Assembly (NCBI GenBank): GCA_038233215.1
Contig: JBBSML010000011.1
Location: 1-64,000, forward strand
DNA from: JACDBZ01 sp038233215
GTDB lineage: Bacteria > Chloroflexota > Limnocylindria > QHBO01
Reading direction: 5' to 3'
DNA: 64,000 nt
Program-made: the position numbers and the translations under genes
Part shown: positions 53,803 to 62,127 of the stretch, in pieces
How positions within the stretch are numbered: position 1 is the first letter of the stretch
Layout: the number at the start of each line of letters is the position of its first letter
The notes under the pieces: model-generated
What the model was told of the DNA's origin: nothing
Database searches by the model: none
Seen by the model: only the letters and a program-made list of their open reading frames with translations

Positions 53803-54684
53803 GTGGAATACCGCATCGCGCTGGCGCAGGTCGCGCCGCAGCTGGGCGACCTTGATGCCAATCTCGAGATCGTGCGCGACGCCATTGTTCGCGCTGACGC
53901 GGAGGGAGCCGCGCTCACGGTGCTGCCGGAGCTGGCGCTGACCGGATACTTCCTCCAGGATCTCGTGCCTGAGGTCGCGATGCGTCGCGACGATCCTCGC
54001 CTTTCAGAGCTCGGACTAACCCGGCCCGACATGCTGATTGCCGTCGGTTTCGTCGAAGAGACCGATGACCACCGGTATGCCAACAGTGCTGCGTTGCTGC
54101 GCGCCGGGGAGCTGGTCGGCCTGCACCGCAAGGTCTACCTGCCCACCTATGGCCTGTTCGACGAGGGACGTTTCACACGTCCCGGAGAGCGAATCCGAAC
54201 GCACGAGGTCGGACCGCCCATCGGGCGCATCGGCCTTTCAGTCTGCGAGGACTTCTGGCACGCCAGCCTTCCCATGATCCAGGCGCTCGATGGCGCGTCG
54301 CTGCTCGTCAACCTCGCCGCCGGTCCGTCGCGGGCGCCGGGCAGCATGGCCGGCCTCGCTGCCATCGCCGGTTGGCACAAGATGCAGGACACGTATGCGT
54401 TGCTCGGCACGGTGCCGATCGCCTTCTGCAACCGGGTCGGCAATGAGGAGGGGCTCACCTTCTGGGGCGGCTCCCGCATCCTGGCTGCCGACGGATCGAC
54501 CGTCGTCGAAGCTCCCCTGTGGGATGAGGCGCTCGTGGTGGGCACCATGAACACCGATGATCTGCGCATGCAGCGCTATGGCATGCCGCTTCTCGCCGAT
54601 GAGCGCCTGGAGCTCACGCGGCGCGAGCTCGACCGCATCATCACCGAACGCGCCGGCCTGCCATTGGCGACGGACAACGCGTGA
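53803..54684 (+). CDS. Nitrilase-family glutaminase partner of NAD synthetase
   Basis: Likely supplies ammonia from glutamine to the synthetase encoded next. The 293-residue protein is the nitrilase-type amidohydrolase with its catalytic triad in context: Glu in LTVLPELALTGYFLQD, Lys in HRKVYLPTYGLFDEGRF, and Cys in IGLSVCEDFWHASLP. LPTYGLFDEGRF and CEDFW are the forms seen in the N-terminal domain of glutamine-dependent NadE. In most bacteria with this enzyme the two parts are one ~550-700-residue chain; here they are two genes overlapping by GTGA. Confidence 0.88.
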   Translation: MEYRIALAQVAPQLGDLDANLEIVRDAIVRADAEGAALTVLPELALTGYFLQDLVPEVAMRRDDPRLSELGLTRPDMLIAVGFVEETDDHRYANSAALLRAGELVGLHRKVYLPTYGLFDEGRFTRPGERIRTHEVGPPIGRIGLSVCEDFWHASLPMIQALDGASLLVNLAAGPSRAPGSMAGLAAIAGWHKMQDTYALLGTVPIAFCNRVGNEEGLTFWGGSRILAADGSTVVEAPLWDEALVVGTMNTDDLRMQRYGMPLLADERLELTRRELDRIITERAGLPLATDNA

Positions 54685-55556
54685 GCGACCCGCGCAACCT
54701 GCCACCACTGCCCGGCATTGAGCCGGCGCAGGCGGTCGACGTGATCATCGGTTTCATCCGCGCCCAGATGGAGCAGACAGGCTTCCGGCGCCTGGTCCTC
54801 GGGCTTTCCGGAGGGGTGGACTCAGCGACGGTCGCCTTTTTGTGCGCACGTGCCGTGGATCCCGACAATCTGCTGGCCGTGCGCATGCCCTACCGGACCT
54901 CGTCACAGGCATCGGAGACGGACGCGCTGCGCGTGACCACCGCGCTCGGTTGCGCGACTGAGCGGGTTGACATCACGCCGATGGTCGAGCCGATGCTGTC
55001 ACTGATGACTGATCCAGCCCAGACGGCGGGAGGCGACGAGCTCAACGTGCGACGAGGCAACGTCATGGCGCGCCAGCGGATGATCGTGCTCTACGACCGT
55101 TCGGCGGCCTCTGACGCGCTCGTGGCCGGCACCAGCAACAAGACCGAGGCACTTCTCGGCTACGGCACCCTGCACGGCGATATGGCGGCAGCCATCGCCC
55201 CGATCGGCGACCTCTACAAGACCCAGTTGCGGAGCGTCGCCGCCGAGCTGGGCGTGCCTCGCGAGATCCTCGACAAGCCACCGTCCGCAGATCTGTGGCC
55301 CGGTCAGACCGACGAGGGTGAGCTGGGCCGCTCGTACGACCTGCTGGACCGCACCCTGTTCGCACTGGTGGATCGGCGCTGGACGATCGATCGCTGCGTG
55401 GCTGGTGGCCTGGACCGTGATCTGGTCGAATGGGTCTCGCGCCGCGTGGCCCAGATGGAATTCAAGCGCCAGCAACCGCCGGTGGCCAAGCTTTCGCTCC
55501 GGACGCCCGGGATCGATCACCTGTATCCGCGCCGACGCCCGGGCTCACGCCGGTAG
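54681..55556 (+). CDS. nadE: NAD synthetase, synthetase subunit
   Basis: Amidates nicotinate adenine dinucleotide to NAD with ATP. The 291-residue protein has the PP-loop LVLGLSGGVDSATVAFLCARA, VRMPYRTSSQASETDA, NVMARQRMIVLYDRSA, LVAGTSNKTEALLGYGT and DKPPSADLWPGQTDEGELG, all NadE hallmarks. It starts at GTG 54681 inside the end of the glutaminase gene. Confidence 0.94.
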   Translation: MSDPRNLPPLPGIEPAQAVDVIIGFIRAQMEQTGFRRLVLGLSGGVDSATVAFLCARAVDPDNLLAVRMPYRTSSQASETDALRVTTALGCATERVDITPMVEPMLSLMTDPAQTAGGDELNVRRGNVMARQRMIVLYDRSAASDALVAGTSNKTEALLGYGTLHGDMAAAIAPIGDLYKTQLRSVAAELGVPREILDKPPSADLWPGQTDEGELGRSYDLLDRTLFALVDRRWTIDRCVAGGLDRDLVEWVSRRVAQMEFKRQQPPVAKLSLRTPGIDHLYPRRRPGSRR

Positions 55557-55625
55557 GGTGCGAGACCGTCGGCCTCCGGGGCATCTCGGTAAGCCGGTGG
55601 TAACGGGCGGGTAATCGGCGTCCCC

Positions 55626-55631
55626 TAGGCT
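55626..55631 (+). promoter_or_regulatory. -10 element for ssb
   Basis: CTAGGCTT contains TAGGCT, 57 bases before the ssb ATG. AAAGGAG is at a normal distance from the ATG. Confidence 0.4.
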
Positions 55632-55687
55632 TGTCCTCAAGCGGCCGAACTCGCCCCCGGTGCGCTGTGGATGAAAGGAGCCATTGG

Positions 55688-56113
55688 ATGAACAAGGTGA
55701 TGCTCGTCGGTCGACTGACGCGAGATCCGGAGCTTCGGTCGCTGCCGTCGGGCAAGCATGTCGCCACCTTCTCGGTCGCGACCAACGAGTACCGCGGTGG
55801 AAATGGCGAGCGGACCGAATACCATCCCTGTGTCGCCTGGGATCGCCTGGCCGAAATCTGCGGTCAGTTCCTGTCGAAGGGACAATTGGTGGATGTCGAG
55901 GGCCGACTGCAAACGCGGCAGTGGGACGATGACGCCGGAAAGCGCCATTGGAAGACGGAGGTCGTCGTCGCTTCGCTCGAGATGCTGTCGGGTCGCTCGA
56001 AGAAGGAATACGCCAAGGAGGCGGAAGCCGCGGCCGGTGCCCCGGACGCTCCGGCAGCGATTGCCACTAATGGTGCCGCGACGGATGCCCTCGAGGCGGT
56101 CGTCGCGATGTGA
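55688..56113 (+). CDS. ssb: Single-stranded DNA-binding protein
   Basis: Coats single-stranded DNA in replication and repair. The 141-residue protein has an intact OB fold: MNKVMLVGRLTRDPELRSLP, ATFSVATNEYRG, EYHPCVAWDRLAEICGQFL and VDVEGRLQTRQWDD. The tail is Ala-rich and ends in LEAVVAM, so the acidic D-D-x-x-F tip that recruits partner proteins in most bacteria is missing. It may be a second SSB paralogue, with the tip-bearing one elsewhere. Confidence 0.93.
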   Translation: MNKVMLVGRLTRDPELRSLPSGKHVATFSVATNEYRGGNGERTEYHPCVAWDRLAEICGQFLSKGQLVDVEGRLQTRQWDDDAGKRHWKTEVVVASLEMLSGRSKKEYAKEAEAAAGAPDAPAAIATNGAATDALEAVVAM

Positions 56114-56171
56114 CGCATCGGGCGGCGGGTCCATCCCCCGGCCCGTCGCCCGAGCCGCCCTGACCCACGTC

Positions 56172-56177
56172 TATACT
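56172..56177 (+). promoter_or_regulatory. -10 element TATACT for the ferredoxin reductase gene
   Basis: TATACT overlaps the upstream in-frame TTG (56177), so translation from that TTG is impossible for this transcript. This supports the ATG at 56228. Confidence 0.5.
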
Positions 56178-56227
56178 TGCCACCCGCGGCAGCCGACCTG
56201 ACGCTGGCGCGCGCATGCGAGGGATGG

Positions 56228-56974
56228 ATGACGGGCGAGTACCCCTACAACGGACGCTTGAGCCGGTGGGAAGAGGTCGCTCCGGGATTGGCGATCGTCG
56301 GCGTGCAGGCGCTCGAGGAGCCTTTCCCCTTTGCACCGGGCCAATACGCCACGCTTGGCCTGCTGGGTCCGGAAAAGTTGATTCAGCGACCGATGAGCAT
56401 CTCCTCGTCGGCCGACGACCTGTCCGAGTACGAGTTCTTCATCCGCCTCGTTGAGAGCGGTGGCCTCACACCGCTCCTCTGGCAGATGTCGGTCGGCGAT
56501 CCCATCAACATCAAGGGAGCCAAGGGCAAGTTCCTGCTCCAGGACGACGGGCGAACATGCCTCTTCGTTGCGTCGGGGACCGGCCTGGCACCGTTCATCA
56601 GCATGATCGAGACGCTGCGCGCTCGCGGCCAGGAACGCGACGTCGTGCTTCTCCACGGCGTCAGCTACGCCTACGACCTCGCCTGGCGCGCGGAGCTCAC
56701 CGAGCTGGCGACCGGCGGTGGCTTTCCACTGCGGTACGTGGGAACGATCTCGCGGGCCCAGGCCTCTCCGGATTGGCTCGGTCCCAGCGGCCGGGTCGAA
56801 GCTATCCTCGCCGACCAGCTCGACGTGCACGGCCTGACGGCCGAGAACACGACGATTTACCTGTGCGGCAACCCCGACATGGTGAGCGCGGTGGAAGGGA
56901 TCGCCACTGAGCGCGGCTTTGCACCGGAGCAGGTTCGCAAGGAGCTCTACTGGCCGAAGGGCCGCAATCATTGA
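56228..56974 (+). CDS. Ferredoxin--NADP+ reductase
   Basis: FAD enzyme exchanging electrons between NADPH and ferredoxin or flavodoxin. The 248-residue Fpr-type product shows PFAPGQYATLGLLG, the FAD motif LIQRPMSISSSADD, GPINIKGAKGKFLLQ-like strand, the NADP site FVASGTGLAPFISMIETL and YLCGNPDMVSAVEG. ATG 56228 (MTGEYPYNGRLS) is chosen because the longer frame's TTG overlaps a -10 element. Ten bases separate it from metG. Confidence 0.88.
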   Translation: MTGEYPYNGRLSRWEEVAPGLAIVGVQALEEPFPFAPGQYATLGLLGPEKLIQRPMSISSSADDLSEYEFFIRLVESGGLTPLLWQMSVGDPINIKGAKGKFLLQDDGRTCLFVASGTGLAPFISMIETLRARGQERDVVLLHGVSYAYDLAWRAELTELATGGGFPLRYVGTISRAQASPDWLGPSGRVEAILADQLDVHGLTAENTTIYLCGNPDMVSAVEGIATERGFAPEQVRKELYWPKGRNH

Positions 56975-56984
56975 AGGATTCACG

Positions 56985-58547
56985 ATGAGCGAGCGCTTCT
57001 ACCTGACAACGGCCATCTTCTATCCCAGCGAACGTCCCGCGCTGCACTCGATGTTCGAGGCCATCGGCGCCGATGCGATCGCTCGCTATCACCGTCTGCT
57101 CGGGCACGAAACGCGCTTCCTGACCGGCATGGATGAGCATTCCGCCAATGTCGAGCGCGACGCGCGCGAGCGGGGGATCGACCCGCATCAGCTCATCGAT
57201 CCCTGGGCAGCCACCTGGCAGGCGACCTTCGAGCGCTTCGGGATCAGCGCGGATCGGTTCATCCGCACCACCGACTCAGACCACGCCGAGGCCGCCAGCG
57301 AGATGGTCCGTCGTGCGCAGGCGGCCGGCGATGTCTACGAGGGCGCCTACTCCGGCTGGTACTGCACCGGTTGCAACGAGTTCAAGACGGACCAACAGCT
57401 TGTCAAGGGTCGCTGCCCGGACCATGCGACGCTGGATCCGCAGTGGCTGGAGGAGCACAACTACTTTTTTCGGCTCTCCGCCTACCAGGAACGGCTCGAG
57501 GAGCTGTACGCCCGCAATCCATCATTCTGCGAACCGGAGCACTTCCGCAACGAGGTCCTCGGTTGGCTGCGCGACGGCCTACGTGACTTCAGCATCAGCC
57601 GCTCGGGCACGACCTGGGGCATCCCGTTCCCTGGAGACGAGAAGCATCGGATCTATGTCTGGTTCGATGCCCTGACCAATTACCTGACCGGTGCCGGTTT
57701 TCCGTACGATCAGGCCGAAATGGACCGATGGTGGCCCGCTGACCTTCACGTCATCGGCAAGAACATCACGCGCTTCCACTGCCTGTACTGGCCCGCCATG
57801 CTCATGAGCGCCGGCCTTCCCCTGCCGAAGCAGGTCTTCGCGCACGGATTCATGCTCGACCGTGGCGAAAAGATGAGCAAGACCGCGGGCAACACCGAAG
57901 ATCCCGATGCCGTGGCCGACACGTTCGGCGTCGACGGCGTGCGGTATGTCGTCCTGCGCGAGGTCCCGTTCGACCGCGATGCAGATGTCACGTACGACGG
58001 CTTGGTGCGGCGCTACAACGCCGACCTCGCCAACGACCTCGGCAATCTCGTGAACCGTACGGTGAGCATGAGCAGACGCTATCTCGAGGGCACGCTGCCG
58101 CCCGTGACCGATGCAACGCAGCCGGCCGATGACGAGGTCCGTGCCGCGGCCGCCCGCACCGTGGCGACCTACCACGCGGCGATGCGGCGCCATCACCTTG
58201 ACGAGGCCCTGGCTGCCATCATGGACCTCGCGGGAACCGCGAACGGCTACGCGGAGGGGCAGGCTCCGTGGAGCCTCAACAAGGCGGGTGAGGTCGAGCG
58301 CGTCGGCCAGGTGCTGGCGGTGATGGCCGAGGTCTGCCGCATTCTCGGCCACTTGCTGGCGCCGGTCGCGCCTTCGGGGGCGCGTACGATCCTGGAGCAG
58401 CTTGGTGTACCGCCGCCCTACGACGAGCGAGGCGCCGGTGGTCCGGGGCTGGATCAGCTGCTGGCATGGGGTTCGCCCGGCACCGGCCTGAGGACGGGCT
58501 CTCCGACCCCCATCTTCCCGCGTATCGAGGCGGAGGCGGCGGTCTGA
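56985..58547 (+). CDS. metG: Methionyl-tRNA synthetase with degenerate HIGH motif
   Basis: Charges tRNA-Met. The 520-residue product has MetRS architecture: LTTAIFYPS at the start, FLTGMDEHSANVERDARE, a zinc knuckle CTGCNEF with CPDH in place of the second Cys pair, FDALTNYLTGAGFP, IGKNITRFHCLYWPAMLMSA and an intact GEKMSKTAGN. Where class I enzymes have His-x-Gly-His, this protein has PALHSMFEAIGADAIARYHR, so both conserved His and the Gly are replaced or shifted. The C-terminal tRNA-binding domain is absent, which is common. Confidence 0.9.
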   Translation: MSERFYLTTAIFYPSERPALHSMFEAIGADAIARYHRLLGHETRFLTGMDEHSANVERDARERGIDPHQLIDPWAATWQATFERFGISADRFIRTTDSDHAEAASEMVRRAQAAGDVYEGAYSGWYCTGCNEFKTDQQLVKGRCPDHATLDPQWLEEHNYFFRLSAYQERLEELYARNPSFCEPEHFRNEVLGWLRDGLRDFSISRSGTTWGIPFPGDEKHRIYVWFDALTNYLTGAGFPYDQAEMDRWWPADLHVIGKNITRFHCLYWPAMLMSAGLPLPKQVFAHGFMLDRGEKMSKTAGNTEDPDAVADTFGVDGVRYVVLREVPFDRDADVTYDGLVRRYNADLANDLGNLVNRTVSMSRRYLEGTLPPVTDATQPADDEVRAAAARTVATYHAAMRRHHLDEALAAIMDLAGTANGYAEGQAPWSLNKAGEVERVGQVLAVMAEVCRILGHLLAPVAPSGARTILEQLGVPPPYDERGAGGPGLDQLLAWGSPGTGLRTGSPTPIFPRIEAEAAV

Positions 58548-58579
58548 GCCGACGCCATGGCCCTGCACGGCTGTCGGGC

Positions 58580-59347
58580 TTGATCGATTCTCACTGCCAC
58601 CTCCAGCACGAGCGGTTCGATGCGGATCGTGGCGAGGTCCTCGAGCGCGCCGCGCGGGCGGGGATCGAGCGGATCATGGTGCCAGGCTGGGACCTGCCAT
58701 CCTCCGTGGCGGCGCTCGAGATGGCTGAGCTGCACACGCCGCTCATCCAGGCTGCGGTGGGCGTGCACCCCCACCATGCTGCGGCGATGGACGAGAGCGC
58801 GTGGCGCTCGGTCGAAGCGTTGATCAATGACCCGCGCTGCACGGCGGTGGGGGAGATCGGCCTCGATTTCTTTCGGAACCTCTCACCGCCGGTTGTCCAG
58901 CGCGCCGCGTTCAAGCGGCAGCTCGAGATGGCCGCTGCCCGCAACCTGCCCGTGCTTGTACATGACCGTGAGGCGCACGATGAGGTAACCGCGGAGCTGT
59001 TGGGTTGGGTCGGTCGGACGTCGAGTGATGCGAGAGGCGTCTTGCATGCGTTCTCGGGCGATGCGGCAATGGCCGGAGCGCTCACGGCGAGTGGTTTTCT
59101 CATCAGCTTTGCGCTGCCGATCAGCTTTCGCAGCGCGACCGGACCACGGGCCGCGGCCGCCGCGCTCGGACCGGGGACGTGTCTCATCGAGACCGACGCA
59201 CCGTTTCTCGGTCCGGACCGTGAGAAGCGCAATGAGCCGATCACGGCACTTCGTGTCGCCGCCGAGCTGGCACGCTTGCGATCGATGGAGCCGCAGGCGG
59301 TGGCGGATGAGGTGCGAGCAGCCTATGACCGCCTGGTTGGCGAGTGA
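58580..59347 (+). CDS. TatD-family metal-dependent DNase
   Basis: Metal-dependent hydrolase of the TatD/YcfH family, probably a 3'-5' DNase in repair. The 255-residue product has MIDSHCHLQHERF (metal His pair), AAVGVHPHHA, VGEIGLDFFRN, LPVLVHDREAHDE, VLHAFSGDAAMA and LIETDAPFLGPD. TTG 58580 is taken as start because the family begins with IDSHCHL; upstream in-frame codons are not starts. It often follows metG in bacteria, as here. Confidence 0.9.
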   Translation: MIDSHCHLQHERFDADRGEVLERAARAGIERIMVPGWDLPSSVAALEMAELHTPLIQAAVGVHPHHAAAMDESAWRSVEALINDPRCTAVGEIGLDFFRNLSPPVVQRAAFKRQLEMAAARNLPVLVHDREAHDEVTAELLGWVGRTSSDARGVLHAFSGDAAMAGALTASGFLISFALPISFRSATGPRAAAAALGPGTCLIETDAPFLGPDREKRNEPITALRVAAELARLRSMEPQAVADEVRAAYDRLVGE

Positions 59348-59456
59348 GCGAGCACTTACTCGTACGCCGGGGAGGGGTTTGGCACGCCGGTTGCTCATTG
59401 CACCGGCCGGTGGCGCATGCCATCGCACGACACATCGAAGGAGGAGGACCCAGCGC

Positions 59457-59693
59457 ATGGGCCAGGTCAACGTCAATACCCCGGGCGGCGGGACCGCCGG
59501 CGAGCCTGCCGGCAGCAGCGGTGCCGGGTTCATTCTCGGGATCATCATCGCGATCATCGTCATCGCGGTGCTCGTGTATTTCCTCGTCCTCGCACCCGGT
59601 GGCGGCAACGGGAATGGCGGAGGGACAGACGGCGGTGACGGCGGCGACCCCGAGCCCGTCCCGAGCGCGTTGATGGTCACCTATCGCGCCTGA
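59457..59693 (+). CDS. Small Gly-rich single-pass membrane protein
   Basis: A 78-residue protein: a Gly/Ala-rich N-terminus, one helix (FILGIIIAIIVIAVLVYFLVL) and a Gly/Asp-rich tail (GGGNGNGGGTDGGDGGDPEP). AAGGAGGAGG precedes the ATG, one of the best ribosome-binding sites in the window, and a terminator-like hairpin follows, so it is probably well expressed. Function unknown. Confidence 0.78.
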   Translation: MGQVNVNTPGGGTAGEPAGSSGAGFILGIIIAIIVIAVLVYFLVLAPGGGNGNGGGTDGGDGGDPEPVPSALMVTYRA

Positions 59694-59712
59694 ACGCGCT
59701 CTCCTGTGAACG

Positions 59713-59742
59713 CGATGCCCCGGTCAGGGCCCCGGGGCATCG
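59713..59742 (+). terminator. Terminator-like hairpin after the small membrane protein
   Basis: CGATGCCCCGG (59713-59723) pairs perfectly with 59732-59742 around an 8-base loop. It separates this gene from the groESL promoter. No U-run. Confidence 0.65.
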
Positions 59743-59756
59743 TGGCGTCGGCGACC

Positions 59757-59818
59757 TTGACATTGGCGCTCCGCGGGTGATACCTTGCGTATTAGCACTC
59801 TCGTCGGTTGAGTGCCAG
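59757..59818 (+). promoter_or_regulatory. groESL promoter with CIRCE operator
   Basis: TTGACA (59757-59762) is followed by TACCTT (59781-59786) at 18 bp. CIRCE follows: TTAGCACTC (59792-59800), a 9-base spacer and GAGTGCCAG (59810-59818), with the left arm exact and two mismatches in the right arm against TTAGCACTC-N9-GAGTGCTAA. CIRCE binds the heat-shock repressor HrcA, so groESL is predicted to be HrcA-controlled; hrcA is not in this window. Confidence 0.85.
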
Positions 59819-59913
59819 TCACACGGTCTAGGTGGACCGTTCTGGCGCTCCTGCGAGAGGCACCACCGCACCATTCTGCACCGGTTGCGCACGCAAGGAG
59901 GCATTACGCACAC

Positions 59914-60228
59914 ATGACCAGCACGGTCAGCGGCACAGCGACCCAGCTCAAGCCCCTGGGCGATCGACTCGTCGTCAAGCCCACTCCGCGCGAGGAGATG
60001 ACGAAGAGCGGCATCGTTCTGCCGGACACGGCCAAGGAGCGACCCCAGGAGGGCACGGTCCTTTCGGTCGGCCCCGGTCGAACACTGGACGACGGCACGC
60101 GCGAGGCGATGGAGGTCGGCGAGGGCGACAAGGTCCTCTTCCAGAAGTACGGCGGCACAGAGTTCAAGCTCGACGAAGAGGATCTCCTGATCCTCTCCCA
60201 GAAGGACATCCTGGCCGTCATCGCATAG
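59914..60228 (+). CDS. groES: Co-chaperonin GroES
   Basis: Lid of the GroEL folding chamber. The 104-residue protein has LKPLGDRLVVKPTPREEMTK, the mobile loop SGIVLPDTAKERPQEGTV, GDKVLFQKYGGTEFKL and a typical LSQKDILAVIA end. ATG 59914 follows AAGGAGG at a rather long distance. First gene of the CIRCE-controlled operon. Confidence 0.96.
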   Translation: MTSTVSGTATQLKPLGDRLVVKPTPREEMTKSGIVLPDTAKERPQEGTVLSVGPGRTLDDGTREAMEVGEGDKVLFQKYGGTEFKLDEEDLLILSQKDILAVIA

Positions 60229-60296
60229 CGGCGGATTTCCGACAGACGATTGCGTCGCGCGTCGCGCGGCGACCACTAGGAGGAATTGATAGAACC

Positions 60297-61925
60297 GTGG
60301 CGAAGCAGCTGCTGTTCGAGGAAGAGGCGCGTCGCTCCCTGAAGCGCGGCGTCGACAAGATGGCCGATGCCGTCAAGGTCACGCTAGGCCCCAAGGGTCG
60401 ATACGCTCTCCTCGACAAGAAATTCGGCGCACCGACGATCACCAACGACGGTGTCACCATTGCACGCGACATCGAGCTCGAGGACCCATACGAGAACATG
60501 GGTGCTCAGCTGCTCGAGGAAGTCGCCACCAAGACGAACGACGTGGCCGGCGACGGCACCACGACGAGCATCGTCCTGGCACAGGCCATCATCACCGAGG
60601 GCCTGAAGAACGTCACCGCCGGCGCCAGCCCGATGGGCCTGAAGCGCGGGCTCGAAAAGGGCGTCGCAGCCATCGTCGAGGAGATCAAGCGCCTGTCGAA
60701 GCCGGTCGAGACGACCGAGGACATCGCCCACATCGCGTCGATCAGCGCCCGAGACACCGAGATCGGTCAGATGATCGCCGATGTCATGGACAAGGTCGGC
60801 AAGGACGGCGTCGTCACGGTCGAGGAATCCCAGGGCCTGAAGCTCGACAAGGAGTTTGTCGAGGGCATGCAGCTCGACCGCGGCTACCTGTCCGCCTACA
60901 TGGTCACCTCGACCGACGGCGGCAAGATGGAGGCAACGCTCGACGCGCCGTTCGTCCTTGTCACCGACAAGAAGATCAGCGCCGTCGCCGATATCCTTCC
61001 GACGCTCGAGAAGACGGTATCGACCGGCAAGCCGCTCCTGATCATCGCCGAGGATGTCGACGGTGAGGCGCTCGCCACCCTGGTGGTCAACAAGCTGCGG
61101 GGCACGATCAACGTGCTAGCGGTCAAGGCCCCCGGCTTCGGCGATCGGCGCAAGGCCATGCTCGAAGACATCGCGACCTTGACCGGCGCACGTGTCATCA
61201 GCGAGGAGGTCGGCCGCAAGCTCGACAGCGTGCAGCTCGAAGACCTCGGCCAGGCGCGCCGCGTGACCGCCACCAAGGACGCCACGACCATCGTCGAGGG
61301 CAAGGGTGCCGAGGGTGCCATCAAGGCCCGCATCGGCCAGATCAAGCTCCAGATCGAGGACACCACCTCCGACTTCGATCGAGAGAAGCTCCAGGAGCGT
61401 CTCGCCAAGCTCAGCGGCGGCGTCGCCGTCCTGAAGGTCGGCGCGGCCACCGAGGTCGAGCTCAAGGAGAAGAAGCACCGCATCGAGGACGCCCTCTCGG
61501 CGGCTCGTGCGGGCGTCGAGGAGGGCATGGTCGCCGGTGGCGGCTCGGTCCTCATTCACTCGCTGCCGGCACTCGACAAGGTCGAGGTGCTCGGTGACGA
61601 GCTGATCGGCGTCAACATCCTGCGTCGCGCGCTGGAGGAGCCGCTCCGACAGATCGCGATCAACGCCGGCCAGGAGGGCTCGGTCGTCGTCGAGGCGGTT
61701 CGCAAGCTGTCCCCGGGCAGCGGCTATGACGCTCAGAAGGGGGAGTACGGCGACCTGTTCGCGACCGGCGTCATCGACCCGGCCAAGGTGACCCGATCCG
61801 CTCTCGAGAACGCGGCTTCGATTGCCGGCCTGCTCCTGACCACCGAGACGGTCATCACCGATCTTCCTGAGAAGGATAAGTCGCCGATGGGTATGCCTCC
61901 CGGCGGCGGCGGGATGGACTTCTAG
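60297..61925 (+). CDS. groEL: Chaperonin GroEL
   Basis: ATP-driven folding chamber. The 542-residue product begins AKQLLFEEEARRSLKRGVDK and shows VTLGPKGRYALLDKKFG, NDGVTIARDIELEDPYENMG, the ATP motif DVAGDGTTTSIVLAQAI and the C-terminal GMPPGGGGMDF. GTG 60297 follows TAGGAGGAA. The Gly-Met tail is of the GGGMD type. Terminator hairpin downstream. Confidence 0.97.
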   Translation: MAKQLLFEEEARRSLKRGVDKMADAVKVTLGPKGRYALLDKKFGAPTITNDGVTIARDIELEDPYENMGAQLLEEVATKTNDVAGDGTTTSIVLAQAIITEGLKNVTAGASPMGLKRGLEKGVAAIVEEIKRLSKPVETTEDIAHIASISARDTEIGQMIADVMDKVGKDGVVTVEESQGLKLDKEFVEGMQLDRGYLSAYMVTSTDGGKMEATLDAPFVLVTDKKISAVADILPTLEKTVSTGKPLLIIAEDVDGEALATLVVNKLRGTINVLAVKAPGFGDRRKAMLEDIATLTGARVISEEVGRKLDSVQLEDLGQARRVTATKDATTIVEGKGAEGAIKARIGQIKLQIEDTTSDFDREKLQERLAKLSGGVAVLKVGAATEVELKEKKHRIEDALSAARAGVEEGMVAGGGSVLIHSLPALDKVEVLGDELIGVNILRRALEEPLRQIAINAGQEGSVVVEAVRKLSPGSGYDAQKGEYGDLFATGVIDPAKVTRSALENAASIAGLLLTTETVITDLPEKDKSPMGMPPGGGGMDF

Positions 61926-61948
61926 GTCCCGAACCTCGCTCTGATTGC

Positions 61949-61978
61949 GAAGGGCTCCGGCTTCGGCCGGGGCCCTTC
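61949..61978 (+). terminator. groESL terminator with UUCG tetraloop
   Basis: A 13-bp stem (61949-61961 with 61966-61978, one T-G pair) closed by C(TTCG)G, an exceptionally stable tetraloop. It begins 24 bases after the groEL stop. No long U-run follows. Confidence 0.8.
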
Positions 61979-62085
61979 GTCGTGCGCGAATGAGACGATT
62001 GGTCATTCGCAGCACTGCCGCCACGGAGGCGCGCATGAAGCTACTCATGGGCACGCTGTAGCGCCGTTCGCAGGGCGGGCGTGAT

Positions 62086-62120
62086 CGCCCCCTGCGGGGG
62101 GCGGGCACCACCTCTAGAAT
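62086..62120 (+). promoter_or_regulatory. uvrD promoter region with GC hairpin
   Basis: CGCCCCC (62086-62092) pairs with GGGGGCG (62097-62103) around TGCG, placing a stem upstream of the -10 element TAGAAT (62115-62120). TAGAAT is followed by 7 bases and ATG 62128, a leaderless layout. The hairpin may be an operator or the end of an upstream transcript. Confidence 0.45.
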
Positions 62121-62127
62121 CGATACC

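Noticed and set aside
56177..56227. TTG 56177 as start of the ferredoxin reductase
   Set aside because: The TTG overlaps the -10 element TATACT and the added residues are not family-like.
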